64,000 nucleotides of DNA from Charina bottae (taxonomy: Eukaryota; Chordata; Lepidosauria; Squamata; Charinaidae), in contig JALMGJ010000029.1 of the NCBI GenBank assembly GCA_023362775.1, forward strand, positions 7,793,268-7,857,267, written 5' to 3'. Shown piece after piece: positions 22,552 to 34,349 of this stretch. Below the pieces are notes generated by a model, which made no database searches, had not been told where the DNA came from, and saw nothing but the letters and a program-made list of their open reading frames with translations. The position numbers and the translations under genes were made by a program. Position 1 is the first letter of the stretch, and every line of letters begins with the position of its first letter.

Positions 22552-23391
22552 GAATTCTGGGAGTTGAAGTCCATCCACCTTAAAGTTGGATGGATTCTGG
22601 GAGTTGAAGTCCACCCACCTTAAAGTTGGATGGATTCTGGGAGTTGAAGTCCACCCACCTTAAAGTTGGATGGATTCTGGGAGTTGAAGTCCATCCACCT
22701 TAAAGTTGGATGGATTCTGGGAGTTGAAGTCCATCCACCTTAAAGTTGGATGGATTCTGGGAGTTGAAGTCCATCCACCTTAAAGTTGGATGGATTCTGG
22801 GAGTTGAAGTCCATCCACCTTAAAGTTGGATGGATTCTGGGAGTTGAAGTCCATCCACCTTAAAGTTGGATGGATTCTGGGAGTTGAAGTCCACCCACCT
22901 TAAAGTTGGATGGATTCTGGGAGTTGAAGTCCATCCACCTTAAAGTTGGATGGATTCTGGGAGTTGAAGTCCACCCACCTTAAAGTTGGATGGATTCTGG
23001 GAGTTGAAGTCCACCCACCTTAAAGTTGGATGGATTCTGGGAGTTGAAGTCCATCCACCTTAAAGTTGGATGGATTCTGGGAGTTGAAGTCCATCCACCT
23101 TAAAGTTGGATGGATTCTGGGAGTTGAAGTCCATCCACCTTAAAGTTGGATGGATTCTGGGAGTTGAAGTCCATCCACCTTAAAGTTGGATGGATTCTGG
23201 GAGTTGAAGTCCACCCACCTTAAAGTTGGATGGATTCTGGGAGTTGAAGTCCATCCACCTTAAAGTTGGATGGATTCTGGGAGTTGAAGTCCATCCACCT
23301 TAAAGTTGGATGGATTCTGGGAGTTGAAGTCCACCCACCTTAAAGTTGGATGGATTCTGGGAGTTGAAGTCCATCCACCTTAAAGTTGGAT
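22552..23391 (+). repeat. 40-bp minisatellite, 21 units
   Basis: Each unit contains GATTCTGGGAGTTGAAGTCC and CACCTTAAAGTTGGATG, derived from the right arm of the adjacent MITE. Units are identical except for one site, CCATCC versus CCACCC. In order the 21 units read T C C T T T T T C T C C T T T T C T T C T. Such uniformity implies recent expansion. The array lies in the 3684-bp ITPR2 intron between exons at 25092 and 21407. Confidence 0.97.
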
Positions 23392-23476
23392 GACCCCATG
23401 ATTCAATTAAAAAAGCAATACATAAGAGTCTTCATGACTGTACTTGATTGCAGTCAGACAAGGCATGTTTTAATTC
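23391..23476 (-). repeat. right arm of the 85-bp inverted duplication
   Basis: Inverted copy of 22221-22305. Its first 30 bp or so are partly repeated again in direct orientation at 23479-23508 (AAGCAATACATAAGAGTC). Confidence 0.92.
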
Positions 23477-23510
23477 AATTTAAAAAGCAATACATAAGAG
23501 TCTTCATGAT

Positions 23511-23539
23511 TGCGTCTCTAACACTGAGTTAGAGACGCA
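23511..23539. repeat. perfect 12-bp hairpin
   Basis: TGCGTCTCTAAC and GTTAGAGACGCA are exact complements separated by a 5-base loop, next to the end of the inverted-duplication complex. Confidence 0.85.
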
Positions 23540-25091
23540 AGAGAAATTACCAAGCAAACATGCACAGGCAGCTTATCACAAGGACAAAATTACAAGTGCA
23601 CAATCACCCGCATCAGGGCATTGATATGAAACAGATGGTCCCACTCCTTCTAATTCAGCGTGGTGCTCTGCAAAGCTTCTGGGAGGGAAGATTCCATGGC
23701 ATACTTTACCAATACATTCATATTTTAAATACCCAACAGTTTATGACCAGTTAACTGGCAATGGTTTGGAGAAGGAGGAGTCCACTGTAAACCCCAAGAA
23801 AAATCAAAATGAATGATATGGATTCCATGACCTTTTCTCCATTTTTTGTTGCAAAATGAGAAATATAGCAATCACAGACAAAACCACTATGCTCATAACG
23901 TATGTACACGTGTTGATGTGCTACTCTTGGAAAATGAGAACATCCACAAAGGGATCATGACCTTTCTACACACACAGACACTTTTACTTAACGCAGGATG
24001 CACTGCATGCCATGCTGCTTAAAAAAAATTACTTACAGCTATGTCAGGTCAGAGAAAGTATTACTAAAAGAAACCTGCAGAATTGAATCAGTAATTACAA
24101 AGTTGCTGAAAGGAGTAATCATGAATACAGCATTAGGAAGTGAAACCCCTGTGCCTGTGGTCACAAATCAGCAATCCCATTTCTGAATTCAGCTTTGGGA
24201 CAGCTCCAGTTAGACATTCAGATATATGTTCTATATGATATATATATGTTCTTTCTTACCATTATGGCTGTTACCCTACTATTGCTTTGGTGAAGCTATC
24301 CCAACCAGTCTTAAAAATATTAGAGTTTGAATCCAACATTTCTAGAGGGAACCAGATTGGAGAAGGCTGTCCTAGGAGGAAGGGTAATGTCAACACAAGG
24401 TCTTGACCCTTGAACAAGCTAAAGGGAATTGGAGAAGATAAGCAAGTGATGATGCAACAATTGGAGCTTGGCTTTCTACGTTTGGGGAACACGGCCAGGA
24501 ATTCAAAGGAAATATGAAAGCGGGAGAAGAACTTGTCCACAAAACAAGCTCGAAGTATTTCCACTGCCTCAAGTGATCCAGCAGATGAGATACCTAACTT
24601 GCCTTCACTTCTTCAGCCTGAGGAGATGGCATGGCACTCCTTGGCCACTGAGGGCACCAGAGGTCCCAGACTCCGCACCACTGCAGGCATCACTTATCAG
24701 AAGCAGATCTTTCTCACTAACAGCTCCATTTAAGACTCTATCTGGGTTTGCTGACACAGAAAAAATATCCAGAACACTTGCTACCTGCTGTTTGGCTGTG
24801 ACCTTATTCAAACTTGACTTCTCCTCTGTTCGACATTGCCTTCCCAGAATGCGATCATGGGATTGCTTGACTTTGTCATGCTTCCCCTATCAGAATTTGC
24901 TTCTTGGAATGCAGATTCTATTTTACGACTGCCTTTTTTAAAATAGTATTTCAAGATGCAATAGACCAGATGTTCACACGTCACAAAGGAAGGACAACAA
25001 GGGTTATACATTTGTTTCCAGAATGATTTGGGCTACAGAGGTGACAATATTCTAGCATCTTCCTGGTTACTTCCAGCAATATTTCACTCAC
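23540..25091. other. ITPR2 intron, nothing recognised
   Basis: No exon or known repeat was supported. The 24440-24960 part is slightly more GC-rich and could be an old repeat. Confidence 0.4.
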
Positions 25092-25250
25092 ATTGTCCCC
25101 TTCACTTCGCAATTTCCAAAAGGGCTGGATGTAGAACCAGGAGCCTTCATTCCCAGCAGTATCCAAAGAGACCCGCATGGCGTTCTTTTCCAGCAAGGCT
25201 GGCAATCTCTTATTGACGGTAAGGTATTTGTTGCTTTTTATATGAAGGAG
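25092..25250 (-). CDS. ITPR2: ITPR2 coding exon, about residues 123-175 (MIR-type repeat)
   Basis: The 159-nt, 53-codon exon begins [20 protein letters not shown] and ends [10 protein letters not shown]. It carries the highly conserved [13 protein letters not shown] and [12 protein letters not shown] motifs of IP3 receptors. Acceptor CAG and donor GTGAG are both present, phase 0/0. This part of the beta-trefoil suppressor domain belongs to the MIR-like region shared with ryanodine receptors. It is intact, and the 1422-bp intron leading into it from the 26.7-kb exon is short for this gene. Confidence 0.97.
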
Positions 25251-26287
25251 CTGTCAGTAATAAAAATAAATAAGATACATGCATTCGGACTCAACAATGC
25301 GGTTATAATTCAACACAAGGTGTCTCCTGTGCTATTAGGGCATGAGGAAATCTCTTGCTTTTTGCTGTCTACCTCAGTGGGAATGGGATCAAGAACCTGG
25401 CTAACCACAATGTTAGCTGGCCTGATTTACAGCCCTACCATTGCAAATAATACCAATTCTCCACAACACATCATCGCACAAATGGCTCAAATTATGAAAT
25501 TAAATAAATAAATAAGTAAATAAATAAAACCTGCAGCATGATACAAAATGATGCAAGTATGTCACTTGCAGCATTTGGGTGATGTCACAACACACATGAT
25601 ACCATATTGCTGTCACTGTGGCTTCTTCAGACATCTTTGATTAAACATTAGCTGCAAAACAGTCTCAATGGAAGTTTACTCAGCCACCATTAGAACAAGT
25701 TACTCAGTCATCGCAAAGCCTGAAGGTAGCAAATTTACTTCCTATTCCTATTTCCTCATTTAATTTTCCTTGTCTATAAACCACCTAACAATCAGAATTT
25801 TTACTAGTTATTTTTTCCAAAAACAATAGGTTCCTCCTATCCACTGTTCTGATGATGTCTGAATGTCTTTTTTTTTAAAGCAAATTCTTGTACCTTTAAC
25901 AGTTCTAAATTTAAAGTGTTAGATTTGGACCAGGGAGAGAGACCATTTAATCAAAGTGCTCAGTGGGTTACTACAGGCCAGTCAACTTGGGGCTGCTGTG
26001 AGATAAATAGGGGAAGACTCACACCCCATGGGAGTGGGGCTCCTGGAGAATAGGTGGGATATATTTGCAATAAATATAGTACTTATACAGTGTTACAGAT
26101 ATACGTGGTGTTTTGTTAATCACATTAATAAAGAGAAAGGACCCCATCCTGAGATACTTGTGGCTTGTCATGCAAGCATAAAGAAACTAGTATCTGCTGA
26201 ATTACTTATTCTTTTGCTTATTATAGGTATAAAGTGTGTGTTCTCTTCCTTTGCTTCTAAGCAAAGTAATCAAGACACATCTTAAGG

Positions 26288-26529
26288 TAGTGCTTTCTAA
26301 AGTGCCGCCGTTGGCGACAGACCAACAGCGGCGGCGGCGTGGCAGCACGCGCAGGGGTGGGAGTAGTGCGGGGAGAGCGCGGGGGCATGCACGGCGGTAG
26401 CGGCCTCCGCTAAAACGCTGATAGCGCGCCGCCGCCGTGCACACTGCCGTTTCCGGGTTGTGTGGCGACACAGCAGACTGTGTGTTGCGACACACTAAAG
26501 TGTCGCGACACACAGTTTGGAAAGCTGTG
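26288..26529 (-). mobile_element. GC-rich hAT-type MITE, family A subtype
   Basis: Flanked by a perfect 8-bp duplication, TCTTAAGG, at 26280-26287 and 26530-26537. The right terminus ACACAGTTTGGAAAGCTGTG matches family A and the left terminus is more decayed. The interior is extremely CpG-rich (GGCGGCGGCG), related to the copy at 62386-62647. Confidence 0.9.
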
Positions 26530-26672
26530 TCTTAAGGATTTCACAGATCATAAAATCTGGCCTGGAATTCCCAAGGTGGAGCTGAACCAGAACCAATTGG
26601 CATGGTGTGATGCATAAAATGAATCCATGATCCCGTGAACACCCAATCTCTTTGTGGCTTTCAAAGACTCAC

Positions 26673-26759
26673 CTGAATAACATTGCTGTATTTCACAATT
26701 TCACCCAGCAACTTCCTGTTTTCACATTCATTCTGCTTTTGTTCCAGTTCAGCTGCATG
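26673..26759 (-). CDS. ITPR2: ITPR2 coding exon, about residues 94-122
   Basis: The 87-nt, 29-codon phase 0/0 exon reads [20 protein letters not shown] and onward to VKYSNVIQ. It has a CAG acceptor and a GTGAG donor. It matches the suppressor-domain segment that precedes [16 protein letters not shown] in all IP3 receptors, and the wording [14 protein letters not shown] is ITPR2-like. There are no stops or frameshifts. A GC-rich hAT-type insertion (26280-26537) sits about 135 bp downstream of its donor in transcript order. Confidence 0.96.
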
Positions 26760-27164
26760 CTGCAAATCAATCAGTTCAGTCAGTTCAGCTGAAGCCCAAG
26801 ATTACCCTCAAGACTAGCCTCTAGATCAGCGGTCCATGTGTTTATTCTATTTTTAGTTAGTTTTTTTTCTTTTAAACCATTTTAGTTTTAACAGACAAAG
26901 ACTCTTCCTGACCCTGATGGCTTTCTAGCAGCAGGTTAAAGCAGAGCTCTTCCAGAAGTGTTTTTAATTAGTTAGGACAACACTGTTTCTATATTGCTCC
27001 AGCTTTGAATCAATGATAAGCATTGCTTTCATGAAATCACTTATTATTTTATTAATAAGCCATGGATGGTTTAGTCTACGTAAACCACCAAGAATCACAT
27101 ACTTATGGTGGCCTGAAACACAAATAAATAGGGAAAAGGTTGCTAGATCAGTAAATATATGGGG

Positions 27165-27525
27165 GAAGGGGATTAAAGTCTCCCGTTGGGGGAGTTGGGC
27201 GGTCATATAAATTTAAATAATAAAATAAAATAATAAAATAAATAAATAAAATAAAATAAAATAAAAAAAATAAAATAATAAAATAATAAAATAATAAAAT
27301 AAAATAAAATAAAATAAAATAAAATAAAATAAAATAAAATAAAATAAAATAAAATAAAATAAAATAATAAAATAAAATAAAATAAAATAAAATAATAAAA
27401 TAAAATAAAATAATAAAATAAAAAAATAAAAAAATAAAATAATAAAATAAAATAAAATAAAATAAAATAATAAAATAAAATAAAATAAAATAAAATAAAA
27501 TAAAATAAAATAAAATAAAACCATC
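27165..27525 (+). mobile_element. L2 LINE 3' terminus with a 300-bp (TAAAA)n tail
   Basis: GGGGGAGTTGGGCGGTCATA is the L2 terminal hairpin. From about 27212 to 27525 the tail consists of TAAAA units with TAA interruptions, an extreme expansion of the usual L2 tail. The long reading frames across it are low-complexity artefacts. Confidence 0.9.
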
Positions 27526-27654
27526 TTCCTCCAAAAACCGAAAACAGCGCCGTTGGGTTCTCCACATTTGCTGAGAGAAACATGTAGGCCTTGTTGTAGA
27601 AACTAGCAGCCTTCCATCACTGCACAAGCCAAAAGCTACATGCAAAGATTAAGT

Positions 27655-28921
27655 CAGAGCCTTCCAAACTTTTCATGTTGGTGACACACTTTTTAGTCAT
27701 GCATCATTTCACGACACACTCTTACAGCAGGGCATCATTTTGTGACACACTCTTACAGCAGGGCACAAGGCAGGCACTAGGACCTGCGCTGAATCCCGGC
27801 AGGGCAGGTTTGGAGGCAGCCAGGCACAAGGCAGGCACTAGGACCTGCGCAGAATCCTGGCAGGGCAGGTTTGGAGGCAGCAGGGCACAAGGCAGGCACT
27901 AGGACCTGCGCAGAATCCTGGCAGGGCAGGTTTGGAGGCAGCAGGGCACAAGGCAGGCACTAGGACCTGCGCAGAATCCTGGCAGGGCAGGTTTGGAGGC
28001 AGCCAGGCACAAGGCAGGCACTAGGACCTGTGTGGAATCCTGGCAGGGCACGGAGGCAGCAACAGCCGCGACACACCCAGACACTGCAGCCGACACACTA
28101 ACGTGTCGCGACACACAGTTTGGAAATCTCATTTCTCAAATCTCAACCTAAGCAAGGCAGGTTTGGAGGCAGCAAAGCACAAGGCAGGCACTAAGACCTG
28201 CGCGGAATCACAGCAGGTTTGGAGGCAGCAAGGCACAAGGCAGGCACTAGGACCTGCGCAGAATCCTGGCAGGGCAGGTTTGGAGGCAGCCAGGCACAAG
28301 GCAGGCACTAGGACCTGTGCGGAATCACAGCAGGTTTGGAGGCAGCAAGGCACAAGGCAGGCACTAGGACCTGCGCAGAATCCTGGCAGGGCAGGTTTGG
28401 AGGCAGCAGGGCACAAGGCAGGCACTAGGACCTGCGCAGAATCCTGGCAGGGCAGGTTTGGAGGCAGCCAGGCACAAGGCAGGCACTAGGACCTGTGCGG
28501 AATCACAGCAGGTTTGGAGGCAGCAAGGCACAAGGCAGGCACTAGGACCTGCGCAGAATCCTGGCAGGGCAGGTTTGGAGGCAGCAAGGCACAAGGCAGG
28601 CACTAAGACCTGCGCGGAATCACAGCAGGTTTGGAGGCAGCAAGGCACAAGGCAGGCACTAGGACCTGTGCGGAATCACAGCAGGTTTGGAGGCAGCCAG
28701 GCACAAGGCAGGCACTAGGACCTGCGCGGAATCACAGAAGGTTTGGAGGCAGCAAGGCACAAGGCAGGCACTAGGACCTGCGCGGAATCCTGGCAGGTTT
28801 GGAGGCAGCAAGGCACGAGGCAGGCACTAGGACCTGCGCGGAATCACAGCAGGTTTGGAGGCAGCAGCAGCAGCAGCCGCGACACCCTAACGTGTCCCGA
28901 CACACAGTTTGGAAAGCTCTG
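27655..28921 (-). mobile_element. hAT-type MITE, family A, with about 18 internal tandem units
   Basis: A perfect 8-bp duplication, GATTAAGT, at 27647-27654 and 28922-28929 shows that the 1267-bp unit is one insertion. Ends CAGAGCCTTCC and GTTTGGAAAGCTCTG match family A. The interior holds about 18 units in two classes. One of about 61 bp contains TCCTGGCAGGGCAGGTTTGG and one of about 56 bp contains TCACAGCAGGTTTGG. At 28085-28125 an internal copy of the terminal motif interrupts the array, so an element duplication took part. It lies within 300 bp of the donor of the ITPR2 exon at 29212. Confidence 0.94.
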
Positions 28922-28947
28922 GATTAAGTGCTTACATCAGTCTAAAC

Positions 28948-29068
28948 CCGTGTTTCTCAACCTTGGCCACTTTAAGACGTGTGGACTTCAACTCCCAGAA
29001 CTCCCCAGCCAGCAATTCTGCGAGTTGACGTCCACCCATCTTAAAACTGTCGAGGTTGAAAAACCCTG
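28948..29068. mobile_element. palindromic hAT-type MITE (family C)
   Basis: Both termini are present (GTGTTTCTCAACCTTGG and GAGGTTGAAAAACCCTG). Flanks GTCTAAAC (28940-28947) and TTCTAAAC (29069-29076) form an 8-bp duplication with one mismatch. Confidence 0.88.
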
Positions 29069-29211
29069 TTCTAAACCACAATGTGGCTCCATTCCTTTTG
29101 GCTAAGTGGATGTGTGAACTCAGCCAATTGTGGTTTCTTAACCCATCATCTATAGACAAAGCAAGGTTCTGCGTGCTATAGAAAGCCAGCCAGGAGCTCA
29201 GCGCCTCTTAC

Positions 29212-29327
29212 TTGCAGTTTCTTCAACAGAGCTGCTTCTGTGTGGTTCCCCTGTTTGGCTTGTTTAGCTTTCCAGTATTGTTTCTGTGCAGAATATCGGT
29301 TCATAGGACACACTTTAAAAAGGCAAT
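29212..29327 (-). CDS. ITPR2: ITPR2 coding exon, about residues 55-93
   Basis: The 116-nt exon begins with the two bases that complete the Asp codon split from the exon at 36856-36926. It reads [19 protein letters not shown] and onward to KKLQ. It follows a CAG acceptor and ends at GTAAG in phase 0. The stretch [16 protein letters not shown] fits ITPR2 better than ITPR1 or ITPR3, which differ here, and is one of the best paralogue discriminators in the window. It encodes part of the suppressor domain. The intron downstream in transcript order holds a palindromic MITE (28940-29076) and a hAT-VNTR element (27647-28929), the latter within 300 bp of the donor. Confidence 0.96.
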
Positions 29328-30409
29328 CTGAAGACCAAAAACACAAAACCAACATTTAAAGAAGTATCCTCTATCCCCTTCATTTTTCTGCAATAACCAG
29401 CTGGTGAAAGTCGGCAGATATATTTGATGAGACCAGAGGTGTGCAGCTGATACCTGACACCTGGAGCTCACAACCCCTTTTTTTACAGCACCCCCTGCAT
29501 TCTCGCTCGATTGCACCACTGACATTTGGCAACAGAGGGGATCAAAAAAAGTCAAAGTGGCGGCCACTGTAAAGGAATTAAGAACTGACCTTGGGGGTGG
29601 GAAGTAGGGAAACATCAGTCTTACACATTTATTAGTGAACAGTTACTAGGAAGTTGGGCAGCGGGGCCAGGAGTCCACTACACATTTGTTTTTTCCCCGT
29701 TTCCATGTCTTTCTAAATGGCTTCCCTAATGAAAACGTCCGAAATACATGCAAATGACTTCCTGTTCCACTCCACTGTTCCATTTGTACAATAAAGCACA
29801 GAGGGAGCATTCAGTCGCAAGTTTTTCTGAACTGTTAACACCACGTTCCAAGTTATTCTGGCTTTCCCCTCATTTCTTTTTTTTCACAAAGGTCAGCTTA
29901 GGTAGCACAACTCGGGTTGCAAAAACAATATTATTACTCCCACATGAATATTTTGTCTTTTGTGAATGAAAATGAAGGCCCAAAAGAATGCACTGCTTCT
30001 GATTGCTCAGAAATACTGCAAGGACGCAGTCAATGTTACACGTATGTTACACTTAAAAGTGAATATGATACTGGTTGTCCAGCTCCATTTCCTCAAACCA
30101 TTGTTTTCTTTCAAAGGCATTGACCACACCTGCAGAAATGCCAAGCTAGAGACATACCTAAATAAAAAAATTCCAGGAGTTGGAGATTTGTTAGAAATCA
30201 TGCCGTCAGCTCCATCCCTTTCAGATGTGCACTGTGACATTGCACACCCATGCAAAAGGGACAGAGTTTGTGTTGTGGTGATGTGATCCTGCATTCATCA
30301 TTTTGAAAAAAACCTTCAAACCTACAGATGTCTCTGTACCCAACCCTGAAATTCTGACATTGGGAAGGCTTCAAGGTAGAGTTAAGAAGCAGGTGATTAT
30401 AACGACTGA
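29328..30409. other. ITPR2 intron, nothing recognised
   Basis: No repeat boundary or exon was found. A short GTCAAAGTGGCGGCC motif at 29550 recalls the possible MITE at 4058 but is too short to call. Confidence 0.45.
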
Positions 30410-30500
30410 GTACCAGCTTTGTTGTAAACCCGCCCAGAGTCCCCCTTCTGGGGGGAGATGGGCGGTGGCAAAATTTGAAAAATAAATAAATAAAATAAAA
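30410..30500 (+). mobile_element. L2 LINE 3' terminus
   Basis: TGTAAACCCGCCCAGAGTCC and the GGGGGGAGATGGGCGG hairpin are followed by an AAATAAAT tail. Confidence 0.88.
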
Positions 30501-30561
30501 ACTACCAAACATCCAGTCACCCATATTTGGCTGGCCCAAATCAATTCCCTCCTGTCACTCC

Positions 30562-31036
30562 TTGTTGTTGTTCAGTCATTAAGTCGTGTCCGACTCTTCG
30601 TGACCTCATGGACCATAGCACGCCAGGCCTTCCTGTCCTCCACTGTCTCCCAGAGTTTACTCAAATTCATGTTCATTACATCGGTGATGCTATCTAACCA
30701 TCTCATCCTCTGCCGTCCCCTTCTCCTTTTGCCTTCAGTCTTTCCCAGCATCAGGGTCTTTTCCAGTGAGTCCTCTCTTCGCATTAGGTGGCCAAAGTAT
30801 TTGAGCTTCAGCTTCAGTATCTGTCCTTCCAATGAGAAGTCAGGGTTGATTTCCTTTAGGATTGACTGGTTTGACCTCCTTGCAGTCCAAGGGACTCTCA
30901 AGAGTCTTCTCCAGCACCACAGTTCGAAAGCATCAATTCTCCGGCGCTCAGCCTTCCTTGTGGTCCAACTCTCACAGCCATACATTACTACTGGGAAAAC
31001 CATAGCTTTAATTATACGGACCTTTGTCATCAAGGT
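30562..31036 (-). mobile_element. BovB LINE 3' end, 5'-truncated
   Basis: On minus the ORF2 C-terminus is open to its natural stop: VKAMVFPV wording appears as IIKAMVFPVVMYGCESW, then RRRGRQRMRWLDSITDVMNM, ending SRTRLND and stop. The tail GTTGTTGTTCAGTCATTAAG is typical. It lies in the 7.5-kb ITPR2 intron in sense orientation. Confidence 0.93.
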
Positions 31037-31575
31037 GGTAACAATAGCAACTAAAAAGAAAGGAACACTAATGTTGTTTCTTTCTTGATTCTCTCTTGCA
31101 AGTCTGCAAACCAGCAGGGCAATGACTTTGTCTCAGAGTTGCAATATGGACTGAGGTTTGCCCTGCAACAACTTCCCTTATTCTATAAATCCATTCAACC
31201 CTGGTCAAAGGATTAATAGTGTTAACTCAAGGCAACAGTCACATGAGCTGTAGCTCTTGCCTGTCCCATCATTTCAACATGCCCCTTGTAAATAAGTTTC
31301 TTATATAAGGAAATAGGCATGATGCTGTTAAGACACTCCTGAAAAACAGTATCTGGATCATCCATGCAAAAAAGTAGTTGGAGCTATTTTCCTCCCTACT
31401 GGAAAAAAATAGTTTAATGGGGCGTATAAAATATTATCCACAGTCAGATGGATAAAGGAGTATCTCACTTTGTTTTAGCCACAATAAATAAGAAGGCAAA
31501 ATCTCCTTTGAGTTGATCTTGACTTCTGGTAATTTCATTAGCACATCATGTAGTTTTCTCAGCAACAATAGGGAA

Positions 31576-31731
<156 letters not shown>

Positions 31732-31739
31732 ACCAGAGG

Positions 31740-33033
31740 AACCTATCCTGGGATTTTCTGATCATCTCCCATCCAGCTATTAAGCTAGTCAAATTCTGCC
31801 TAGTTTTGTGAGATTATCCAAGGTCTCTGCCCCTAGCTGACTTAGATACCAAACACTGTTGCCATTATGGTTGGACCTGGGAAGGTGAGAACCAATATAC
31901 ACAGGAATGGAATGGACTGTTTTATAAACAGAGATGAGATGTGACCAAACATTCAGTGTGAAGGCCAATGGGAAAACTGAGTTGCATGCAATCTGTTACA
32001 AAAGAATGGGAGAAAGGAGGTCAGAGTTTGAACCTTGGAACACACATATCCAGATTCTTAGCCCCATAGAAACTGCTGTTTGTAATAACTAGGTTGCTTT
32101 AATCTGCAATGAAGTACCATGTCTAGGATCCTTGAATACCAAGTTCCAAAGAAAGGATAATTGCAGAGATGTGAGTGGAAATCTCTGACAATAGTTATAG
32201 AAAAGGCAAATACCAAATATATCAATGTGAGCTGTATAACCAACATGGTTTTAATGATTTCTTCTTTTTCTCCCCCCCGATCCCGATAACAGTAGTTCTT
32301 CTTATGTACTCAACAGTCCCAGAAAAAAAAAACGTAACAGAAACACAGATTACTATTAAAAATAACTGGTAAATCGTTGTTGATGTTCAGCCCAACTCCT
32401 CTTTGTTTTGCTACCAATTCACTGTTTAGAGCAGCTGTATTTTACAAGGTGACCATTAGCAAATCAAAATTCAGCTACTGACTTCTGTGGATCTTATATA
32501 AAATGGGTGTGTGCTAAATGTAAAGAAGGGGGAAAAACTGTACATAAATCTCAGGAGGGAGGATGATAACAGAACTGTAACACAATGCAAATACATTGTG
32601 CGATACTCAGAATAAACATCTAGCCTTTGTCCTTACAAAGTAAGTCTATTGCATTTAATTTTACAAAATCAAGTTACCCAGTTTGCTGGTACAGATCGAT
32701 CAGGGGCCTACAGGATAGAACAGAGTTTATAAGCATGAAAGCAAAGCCTCAGACAAATTCTGCTGGTGACTTTTTTCCCTAGCTGTATCCATAAAGCCTA
32801 GAAATGTATCAGTAATAACCACATTTTCTAGAATTTTGTTATAGAACTAGAACTAGACATGTACTACTTCTAAGTGGACCACAACTCCTAACTCATCATT
32901 GGTCCTGTTGGCTAGAGGGGGTAGAAATTGTAGTTCAACAGATTAAGAAAACCACACATTGGCCATTTCTCCTCCAGAGCATCGTTCTCTCCTGGTGACC
33001 CACAGAAACATTGGCCCATAATCTCAACCAACC
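31740..33033. other. ITPR2 intron, nothing recognised
   Basis: No exon, transposon terminus or tandem array supported. Confidence 0.45.
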
Positions 33034-33041
33034 TTCTAGAG

Positions 33042-33306
33042 CAGAGCTTTCCAAACTTTTCATGTTGGTGACACACTTTTTAGACATGCATCATTTCGCG
33101 ACACACTCTTACAGCAGGGCATCACTTCGCGACACACTCTTACAGCAGGGCATCATTTCGCGACACACTCTTACAGCAGGGCACAAGGCAGGCACTAGGA
33201 CCTGTGTGGAATCCTGGCAAGGCTCGGAGGCAATAGCAGCTGCGACACATCCAGACACTGCAGCCGACACACTAACGTGTCCCAACACACAGCTTGGAAA
33301 GCTCTG
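33042..33306 (-). mobile_element. hAT-type MITE, family A, one long unit
   Basis: A perfect 8-bp duplication, TTCTAGAG, flanks it at 33034-33041 and 33307-33314. Termini match family A. It has one copy of the 60-bp-type unit but three copies of the 30-bp unit containing TACAGCAGGGCATCA. Confidence 0.95.
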
Positions 33307-33995
33307 TTCTAGAGCATTAGCAGGTAACACTGGCATGGTGTCTGCATTCAGGCTACAGACAGCTTTTGCATAAAGCGATAAACCAAAACATTCTAAGACA
33401 ATGTGTCCATATCTTGGAGATATTTAGCTGATTTTACATCTTTCCTAGGTTCTTATATGTGAGATCTTAAAGCAGGATTGTTTGGGGGGGGGTGAAAAAA
33501 GCAATATATCACAACTGTATAATCAAAGCCCTACTCTTTTTTATGTGCACCAGACATAGAATGGACTGGGGCTTTCATTGCATTGTCACGGCTGACATCT
33601 TGACATTTTTGCCCCCCAAGCTCCGATTAAAGAATCTAGACTTCTGTGATAAAACCTGACCTCCTACTGCAACAGAACACTGCCTACTTGTCAATTTAAG
33701 CACAAATGTATTTATTGCTCATAGTCCTAGAAGGATGGCATTGGAAATGGTGCTTCTTAATTAAAGGGCAAAAGGATAGAATTAGATGATTTGACCAGAT
33801 TTTTCATAGAAGAAGAATTGGGGGAGGGGGAATAAATAAAAATCAGAAAAACTACCCTGTTCAAGAAAGAAGAAGTCATGTTGCATCAGAAAATAAAAGC
33901 AATCATATCTCAATATATTTGGGGCATGGATTTTAGGGAAGGGAAAGGAGGAAAAGGAAAAAGAAAAAAAGAACACTACATGTAAAGAAAATGCC

Positions 33996-34349
33996 ACAAA
34001 ATTAATTGTCAGAGGAAATAGCTATAATAGGGGAAAACGATGACAGGTGAAGTTAGCAAGTTTGATGCTTAAATAATTGTTAGCCACACCTAAATTGCCA
34101 CCAGTCCAACTAGTTAAAAGCAACCTCTAAAAACTGTCCAAATACATAGCCGTGTGGCTTTAAGATTAAAAAAGAAAGAAAACATTTACTGATCAACAGC
34201 AGAGATAGGAGTAACAACCTTGTATGATCAGAAGGAATTTGGTAGCACCTTTGCCAGCTAACCAGTTTTATTACAAGACATAAGCTTTTCGTGAGCTACC
34301 AGTCTCATTTTTTTTCCCACCCTCGACTAATATGGCTCTCCTCTTAGAA
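33996..34349 (-). repeat. probable donor copy of the block found inside the 7-kb composite
   Basis: This 354-bp segment is repeated, inverted, at 7097-7452 with few differences. It includes AAGCTTTTCGTGAGCTACC, wording that also occurs in dispersed reptile repeats, so the block may itself be part of an older element. Confidence 0.8.

Noticed and set aside
22552..23391. Regularly spaced repeats resembling a CRISPR array
   Set aside because: The units are contiguous with no unique spacers, the DNA is vertebrate, and the unit comes from a neighbouring MITE arm.
24468..24941. 157-codon plus frame in the ITPR2 intron
   Set aside because: No recognisable domain and no splice or promoter context; most of it lacks any conserved motif.
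27148..27645. Long reading frames rich in Phe, Ile, Leu and Tyr on the minus strand
   Set aside because: They are translations of the (TAAAA)n tail of an L2; no start context or conserved motif exists.
28103..28718. Repeat-protein-like frames with 20-residue periodicity
   Set aside because: They arise from the VNTR inside a hAT MITE and appear on both strands and in several frames.
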